From JAZSMJ01 sp045535815 (GTDB lineage: Bacteria; Bacillota; Clostridia; Oscillospirales; CAG-272), in assembly GCA_045535815.1 (NCBI GenBank), contig JAZSMJ010000014.1, forward strand, positions 1 to 64,000: a stretch of 64,000 bases of DNA, written 5' to 3'. The notes under the pieces were generated by a model. The model did no database searches. It was not told where the DNA came from and saw only the letters and a list, made by a program, of their open reading frames with translations. Position 1 is the first letter of the stretch, and every line of letters starts with the position of its first letter. Made by a program: the position numbers and the translations under genes. Shown in pieces: positions 59,688 through 64,000 of this stretch.

Positions 59688-60029
59688 TCAGATAATTTCC
59701 TTCAGCTTGGATTCCTTACCAACTCTGCCACGGAGATAGTAAAGCTTAGCTCTTCTAACCTTACCGTGTCTGATAACTTCTACCTTATCAACGTTGGGGG
59801 AGTGGAGCGGGAATGTCTTTTCCACGCCTACACCGTAGGATATCTTTCTTACGGTAAAGGTTTCGGAAATACCGCCGTTCTTCTTTGCGATAACGATTCC
59901 TTCAAAAATCTGAATTCTCTCACGCGAACCTTCCTTGATCTTGTTGTGAACCTTTACGGTGTCACCGATAAGGAACTTAGGTGCGTTTTCTTTCAACTGC
60001 TCATTTGTTAAAGCCTTAATTAAATCCAT
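59688..60029 (-). CDS. rplS: 50S ribosomal protein L19
   Basis: 113-aa ribosomal protein. FLIGDTVKVHNKIKEGSRERI, QIFEGIVIAKKNGG, ETFTVRKISYGVGVEKTFPL and AKLYYLRGRVGKESKLKE are family signatures. AAGGAGGGC before the ATG at 60029; the frame is open upstream but without further homology. Encoded alone with promoter 60106-60134 and a leader of about 70 nt. Confidence 0.97.
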   Translation of the reverse strand: MDLIKALTNEQLKENAPKFLIGDTVKVHNKIKEGSRERIQIFEGIVIAKKNGGISETFTVRKISYGVGVEKTFPLHSPNVDKVEVIRHGKVRRAKLYYLRGRVGKESKLKEII

Positions 60030-60105
60030 AATATGGCCCTCCTTATTTCCGGGACATTCATGCAGAGCATACAGAGGACTGTCCGTTTTATAAAATAACA
60101 AAGGT

Positions 60106-60134
60106 ATTATAACATATACCGATATTATTTGCAA
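60106..60134 (-). promoter_or_regulatory. Sigma-A promoter of rplS
   Basis: Minus-strand TTGCAA, 17-bp spacer, TATAAT. The leader could carry an L19-type autoregulatory structure, but I cannot confirm one. Confidence 0.75.
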
Positions 60135-60159
60135 GTTTTTTTAAAATATTTACAAAAAG

Positions 60160-61377
60160 TTAATTTTTGTCCCCTGCCATACGGTAAAACTTTTCTATTT
60201 CAGAGGTATTTCCGAAGTCTTTTTTGAAAAGCTTTTCCGAAAATGCATCTGCAAGGGCCTCATCGTCAAGCATTTTTTTCACGCCCGAATATATACCGTC
60301 ACTCGATATATCGGTAATTATACCGTATTCGCCGCCTGCAAGCTGTTCAGCAGCAGAAAGATAATCGGTTATAACTATCGGCTTATAAAGCATCTTGGCT
60401 TCTTCAACCGTTATGGGCTTTCCCTCGTATCTCGACGGCTGAACGTAAATATCACAGTCTCTGATATAGGTATAGGGATTATCGGTAACGCCGAGCAGTA
60501 TAAGCCTGTCGGCAACACCGGCATCTACCGCCTGCACCTTCAGCTCATCAATATCTGCCTGATCTCCTCCTCCGAGAATGTACCATCGGAAGTCGTATCC
60601 GTCGTCAGACAGCCTTCTGATGACCGGGAGAATCATATCGTATCCCTTCTGATAGCTTATCCTTCCGACAGAAAGTATACGCTTGCCCGAGAACGCTGCG
60701 TCAGGATAGGTATCACCTCTCATCGAAAGCTCTCTTACAAGCGAGGGATCGTTTATATTTTCCATCATAACGCATCTGTCGGCTATCTCGGGAAGCTTTT
60801 CACAAAGAACGTCGTTTATCTTCTGCGAAACGGTTACTATATTATCGCATCTTTCAAAATACGATAGATAAAGCTGATCGTCACGGGGCGGATTTGCATA
60901 ATCAAAATGGAGCCACGCTATCTTTTTGTCAGCGTTTACCTTATCGCACATATAGAACATGGTGCGATCGCCCCAATATGCCGCCGCAACGTCGTAATGC
61001 TCCTCAAGAGGCTTCATCTTGCCCATCATCTTGCACCAGAGCTTTGTTGCCGTAGCACTTCGCTTAGACTTTGATAATACTATCTTAATAAAATAAGGTA
61101 GTATTTCAAAAAGCGACAGCGGATTTTTCTTGACCACCGTATTCCACAGCGTTTTTGCGGCATTGGCTCCGCTCATAAGGAACAGATCGCCAAGCTCATC
61201 CATTTCGATAACGTTTATCTGCGAGGGTATCATCGAAAGAAACATTCCCTCTTTTTTGGCAAGAAGCAGATCAACGTCATATTTATCGTAATCCAGGCAG
61301 TTAGCAAAGGAAAGGAAGGATTTTTCCGTCCCTGCGTTATTCATTATTATTCCTATGATAAGCAGCTTTTTCTTCAT
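60160..61377 (-). CDS. Glycosyltransferase family 4 protein
   Basis: 405-aa GT-B glycosyltransferase. Acceptor-side start LLIIGIIMNNAGTEKSFLSF; donor-side signature GKRILSVGRISYQKGYDMIL, WYILGGGDQADIDEL, and the E-x7-E type motif PSRYEGKPITVEEAKML. It transfers a sugar from a nucleotide donor to a surface glycan or lipid; substrate unknown. No other glycan genes are next to it. ATG with GAGAATTATAAT upstream, a weak ribosome-binding site. Confidence 0.93.
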   Translation of the reverse strand: MKKKLLIIGIIMNNAGTEKSFLSFANCLDYDKYDVDLLLAKKEGMFLSMIPSQINVIEMDELGDLFLMSGANAAKTLWNTVVKKNPLSLFEILPYFIKIVLSKSKRSATATKLWCKMMGKMKPLEEHYDVAAAYWGDRTMFYMCDKVNADKKIAWLHFDYANPPRDDQLYLSYFERCDNIVTVSQKINDVLCEKLPEIADRCVMMENINDPSLVRELSMRGDTYPDAAFSGKRILSVGRISYQKGYDMILPVIRRLSDDGYDFRWYILGGGDQADIDELKVQAVDAGVADRLILLGVTDNPYTYIRDCDIYVQPSRYEGKPITVEEAKMLYKPIVITDYLSAAEQLAGGEYGIITDISSDGIYSGVKKMLDDEALADAFSEKLFKKDFGNTSEIEKFYRMAGDKN

Positions 61378-61530
61378 ATTATAATTCTCTTTGATTGTTA
61401 TTTTTTGTATCCGTGTATCCTATATTATACCATTAAATAATATCCTCGTCAACAAAAAACAGCACACATTTGAGCTGCACGATACAAAAGCGCAGTTATT
61501 TATATTTTTTCACTTTTTTTGAAAAAAATA

Positions 61531-61559
61531 TTGCAATCAGCATATTTTTATGATAGAAT
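61531..61559 (+). promoter_or_regulatory. Sigma-A promoter of tRNA-Leu
   Basis: TTGCAA, 17-bp spacer, TAGAAT, ending 15 bp before the tRNA. Confidence 0.75.
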
Positions 61560-61574
61560 ATACGGGTAATAAAC

Positions 61575-61661
61575 GCCGGTGTGATGGAATTGGCAGACGT
61601 GCTGGACTCAAAATCCAGTGGTAGCGATACCGTGCGGGTTCGACCCCCGCCACCGGCACCA
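61575..61661 (+). tRNA. tRNA-Leu(CAA)
   Basis: Class II tRNA. Acceptor GCCGGTG pairs with CACCGGC; the anticodon arm CTGGA-CTCAAAA-TCCAG gives anticodon CAA; a variable arm (GTGGTAGCGATACCGTGC) is present; T-arm GCGGG-TTCGACC-CCCGC; discriminator A and encoded CCA. Confidence 0.96.
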
Positions 61662-61668
61662 AACAAGT

Positions 61669-61720
61669 ATAATCCGAACCAGATCTTCCCTGTGGGAGAC
61701 GGGTTCGGATTATTTGTTTA
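61669..61720 (+). terminator. Terminator of tRNA-Leu
   Basis: ATAATCCGAACC pairs with GGTTCGGATTAT, with an inner TCCC/GGGA stem, followed by TTGTTTATTT. Confidence 0.85.
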
Positions 61721-61831
61721 TTTCGAGAGGTTTGAAGACACTCACTTCAAAAACGGCATAATCAAACGTCCGAACTCTAAACCAAGAGGACCGAGAAAGA
61801 AGAAACAATCTTGATTATGGAGGATTTGCTT

Positions 61832-62077
61832 ATGAGAAAACTTATCAGTTGTGAATTTAACTTCGATACCGTCTGTGTGGAGCTGAAGTTCTCGGATGGC
61901 AGTATGATTGCTATTAATACCATTACAGTGGAGAATGAGATTGCCGACAATATGTATCAGCGGTCGGAACTGGACTATCTGATCTACAATGATCCCATAG
62001 CGTATGCCGAACTGATACTGAACGGCGATCCTGAAACATATTTGAAAACTGTAACCGAATACAAGCCGTTGGACTAA
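61832..62077 (+). CDS. DUF6061-like small protein
   Basis: 81-aa acidic protein, MRKLISCEFNFDTVCVELKF at its start and DPIAYAELILNGDPETYLK near its end. As far as I recall this matches DUF6061, a small family found in integrative and conjugative elements of gut Clostridia; function unknown. GGAGGATTTGCTT before the ATG at 61832 fixes the start. It marks the beginning of mobile-element DNA after tRNA-Leu. Confidence 0.7.
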   Translation: MRKLISCEFNFDTVCVELKFSDGSMIAINTITVENEIADNMYQRSELDYLIYNDPIAYAELILNGDPETYLKTVTEYKPLD

Positions 62078-62312
62078 TCACCACATACGGCTTTTCCGTA
62101 TCTGGTTTTGCCATATATGGTAAAGCCACGTCTGGAAACTCCCGCACAAATAAATATAGATAAAAGAAATACTAATATAAAGAATTACTGACTAATATTC
62201 TTTTTTTCTATTCTGATGAATGAAATGAATCGAAAGGAGAAAAAGGAGCACATGGTCTAATTCTTGAACTATCTGTCTTCTGCTATATTCCGGTGCACAT
62301 ATAGCAAATTAA

Positions 62313-62348
62313 AGCCGCCACAAGGAGCATTTGTTCCGTGTGGCGGCT
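62313..62348 (+). terminator. Hairpin, possible terminator
   Basis: AGCCGCCACA and TGTGGCGGCT around a 15-nt loop that itself has GGA/TCC. Confidence 0.5.
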
Positions 62349-62370
62349 GATTTATGACACGATATAAAAT

Positions 62371-62401
62371 GGCTCAGAGAGTGCTTGCTGCCCTCTGAGC
62401 C
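62371..62401 (-). terminator. Terminator of the small gene at 62413
   Basis: GGCTCAGAG and CTCTGAGCC form a stem followed on the minus strand by ATTTTATAT. Confidence 0.7.
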
Positions 62402-62412
62402 ATACTTTATTA

Positions 62413-62607
62413 TTAAACGGACTTGCCGCTATTATTGTCTTTGGATGTCTTGAGCTTTTCTTGTTCCGCTGTCCATTCTGCGAATTCTCGCTGTCCTTCT
62501 TCGCTCTGATAGTATGCCATGATGTCGGGAAGGAGTCTGCGAGCGATGCTTTCGATGGTATGCTGCGGAATGTTGGTGTTATTGATGAGTTTTTTACGTC
62601 TACCCAA
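62413..62607 (-). CDS. Small mobile-element protein, unknown function
   Basis: 64-aa hydrophilic protein starting with TTG at 62607, AGGAGG being five bases upstream. Sequence features: basic N-terminus MGRRKKLINNT, helical middle ESIARRLLPDIMAYYQSEEG, EFAEWTAEQEKLK and a polar tail. Such small proteins accompany conjugative or mobilisable elements in Clostridia; no function is known to me. Confidence 0.6.
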   Translation of the reverse strand: MGRRKKLINNTNIPQHTIESIARRLLPDIMAYYQSEEGQREFAEWTAEQEKLKTSKDNNSGKSV

Positions 62608-62942
62608 GAGTTCCTCCTTCGTATGCTGGTGGTTGAATTTGAAGGTGTCTTAGGTGTCTTTGGCGTTTGTGTTCTGCAACATTCCTTTCGTTTTGTTGTA
62701 TGAAAAAAGCAGACCCTGTGTCAAGCAAATGCTTGTATAGGTGTCTGCGTGTCTTAGATGTCTTTGTTTAATTATATTATAGCAAAAAAGATGCGTTTTG
62801 TCAATGCTTCGATAGGTGTGAAATTCGGAACATTATGATTTATGTTTGATTTCTTGCTCGAAAGATCAGAACCGTGTTTTCTTTTCATCATATTGGTAAA
62901 ATAATATATTGCAAACTATTATGGAGGAAACACAAGGAACAC
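62608..62942. other. Intergenic region upstream of the recombinase remnant
   Basis: Contains an imperfect hairpin (GCAGACCC near 62710 with GTGTCTGC near 62740). No gene seen; ATGGAGG at 62921 is out of frame with the recombinase. Confidence 0.4.
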
Positions 62943-63180
62943 AAATTATATGGATACATCCGTGTTAGCACACGGGAACAAAACGAGGATAGGCAGGTTC
63001 GAGCGATGAAAGAGTTCGGAGTATCACCTGCCAATATGATTTGCGATAAGCAATCGGGAAAGGATTTTGAGCGTCCGGGATACAAGCGGCTGGTCAAAAA
63101 AATAAAGCCGGGTGACACTCTTGTGATTACGAGTATCGACCGACTCGGACGTAACTATGATGAAATTTTAGAACAATGGA
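62943..63180 (+). pseudogene. Serine recombinase (resolvase/invertase), N-terminal fragment
   Basis: The frame encodes LYGYIRVSTREQNEDRQ with the catalytic Ser, then DKQSGKDFERPGYKRL and VITSIDRLGRNYDEI, the resolvase N-terminal domain. No in-frame start codon with a ribosome-binding site lies before it, and after EILEQW the sequence changes abruptly to unrelated DNA. The missing C-terminal part is found in inverted orientation at 63421-63735. Confidence 0.8.
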
Positions 63181-63183
63181 GTA

Positions 63184-63320
63184 AGGTACACCTTTGTTTC
63201 CAATGCAACATTGACAAGTACAGCCAAATATAATATAATATATTATGTATATTTATGTGCGATTTTGTCTGTTATGGTAGTTAAGGTTTCTTTGTAATAC
63301 TATGTCAACAAAGGTGTACT
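63184..63320. repeat. Short inverted repeats next to the recombinase break
   Basis: GTACACCTTTGTT at about 63187-63199 and its inverse AACAAAGGTGTAC at about 63306-63318 bound an AT-rich stretch of about 130 bp, like a small MITE or an IS remnant. Confidence 0.5.
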
Positions 63321-63420
63321 TTTGTTAACATTTGTCGAAAATTATATATTTGTAGTTGTATTGATGACCATTTTAGCGGAAGTGCCGTCCACCATATCCC
63401 GTATGACCCACTTTTTGAAT

Positions 63421-63735
63421 CCCGTATGCTAGATACCAAGCTGCTTCCCTGCTTCTCTTGCGTAAATGATGCCGTTCGACCATTCATTTTCCACTTCTTC
63501 ATAGTTGTGGACGTTCCATTGCGGCTCTGCCAAGGTGGACACCATTCGCTCTTGCTGCTTTGATTCCTTCACGGTGCTTGATAAACTCACGTTCGGTCTA
63601 AGCCACATAGGATAAAAACTGTAGCACAATATCAGCAATCAACGTTCCGGTCAAATCTTTTCCTTGCCGCGTATCAAGCAGAGACATATCAAGAACGACG
63701 ACATCCGCTTGTTTCTCCTTTGTGAGCTTAGTTTG
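63421..63735 (-). pseudogene. Serine recombinase, inverted C-terminal fragment
   Basis: On the minus strand the frame gives LTKEKQADVVVLDMSLL, DTRQGKDLTGTLIADI, VLQFLSYVA, then TAG (63598-63600) where the family has Gln (AQTERE), then TEREFIKHREGIKAARANGV. A frameshift follows before NYEEVENEWSNGIIYARE. This is the natural continuation of the N-terminal fragment at 62943-63180, so the gene was split by an inversion and has then decayed. Confidence 0.75.
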
Positions 63736-63982
63736 CAGCAAAACACTAATAGACAGAGCTCTTTTCTAAATGAAAGTCAACCAAAGGGGATAAGGATGAA
63801 ATTGAGATTGTATATGTCTATTATGTAGAATAAAAGTCAGAATACATATGTGCATACAAATGTGTCGTATCTGTAGATGTACCCTTTTGTATGTATATAA
63901 AGTAAAAAACAAACTACAAATTCAAAAAAGCCAATCGCTATAATCATCATATAAACATAACACAGGAGTTCGTGTTTGAAAT
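63736..63982. other. AT-rich region at the right edge
   Basis: No gene or strong signal seen. Confidence 0.4.
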
Positions 63983-64000
63983 ATGGAATACTCAATAGAA
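63983..64000 (+). CDS. Possible gene start running off the window
   Basis: ATG at 63983 with an open frame to the end (MEYSIE). AGGAG lies 14 bases upstream, a loose spacing. Too short to identify. Confidence 0.25.

Larger units (their letters stand above)
62078..62412. other. Intergenic region with two hairpins
   Basis: Holds a hairpin at 62313-62348 and the terminator at 62371-62401. No gene is seen; a ribosome-binding-like AAAGGAGAAAAAGGAG near 62238 leads only to a two-codon ORF (ATG GTC TAA). Confidence 0.5.

Noticed and set aside
61581..61814. Plus-strand ORF of 77 aa starting MMELADVLDSKSS
   Set aside because: It is the translation of tRNA-Leu(CAA) and its terminator; the Pro-rich part comes from the T-arm.

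Overview
The window looks like a chromosomal segment of an anaerobic, AT-rich Clostridia (Bacillota), most likely a gut commensal. The evidence is a complete Rnf ferredoxin:NAD+ oxidoreductase operon, a bile salt hydrolase, a dockerin-bearing secreted enzyme, a glycyl radical enzyme with its activase, and clostridial housekeeping order (rpoD-dnaG-dgt on one strand). Species or genus cannot be fixed from the sequence alone.

Layout. 1-7.4 kb: HAD phosphatase, a dockerin/metallophosphoesterase exoprotein with two tandemly duplicated LamG domains, an MFS and a MATE transporter, each preceded by a near-consensus promoter or followed by a terminator. 7.4-10.1 kb: a foreign-looking sigma/anti-sigma-like block of three genes enclosed by a perfect 16-bp inverted repeat. 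10.1-14.9 kb: YwqG-like protein, an orphan small protein, a membrane lipase, and an XRE-TPR regulator flanked by two direct copies of a hairpin-rich repeat, then tRNA-Gln. 15-17.4 kb: bile salt hydrolase, a lipoprotein and a membrane protein. 17.5-25 kb: rnfCDGEAB, a NusG domain II protein, a Gx transporter-like protein, apbE (the flavin transferase that flavinylates RnfG/RnfD) and a DUF1622 protein, a coherent energy-conservation locus. 25-29.7 kb: accessory islet with a GNAT gene, a stand-alone AAA ATPase-TOPRIM protein (a candidate defence gene) and an IS3-type transposase with a late stop codon, next to ssrA.

29.7-37.3 kb (minus strand): ssrA (tmRNA) and smpB, GNAT, ispE, a DUF362 ferredoxin protein, an HtrA protease, a sensor kinase, and its response regulator broken by an in-frame TAG. 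37.5-45.6 kb: two metabolic cassettes, glycyl radical enzyme + activase, and a glycerol-3-phosphate oxidation operon (glpA-like, FAD oxidoreductase, DUF1667, GlpP, HAD-IIA). Their boundaries carry three copies of a paired ggtgtca motif. The glp operon starts with a consensus promoter followed by an intrinsic terminator just before the first gene, which fits control by its own GlpP antiterminator. 45.6-61.4 kb: ychF, two lipoproteins (one an orphan ABC substrate-binding protein), an iron alcohol dehydrogenase, rpoD, dnaG, dgt, a YigZ protein, hflX, rpmE, a DUF2156 protein, rplS and a glycosyltransferase. 61.5-64 kb: tRNA-Leu followed by mobile-element debris (DUF6061-like protein, a small orphan protein, and a serine recombinase split into two oppositely oriented, decayed halves).

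No rRNA and no CRISPR array were seen. Most notable are the glycyl radical enzyme cassette, the GlpP-type attenuator, the inverted-repeat-bounded sigma block, the hairpin arrays around the XRE gene, and the lone ATPase-TOPRIM gene with a long structured leader.
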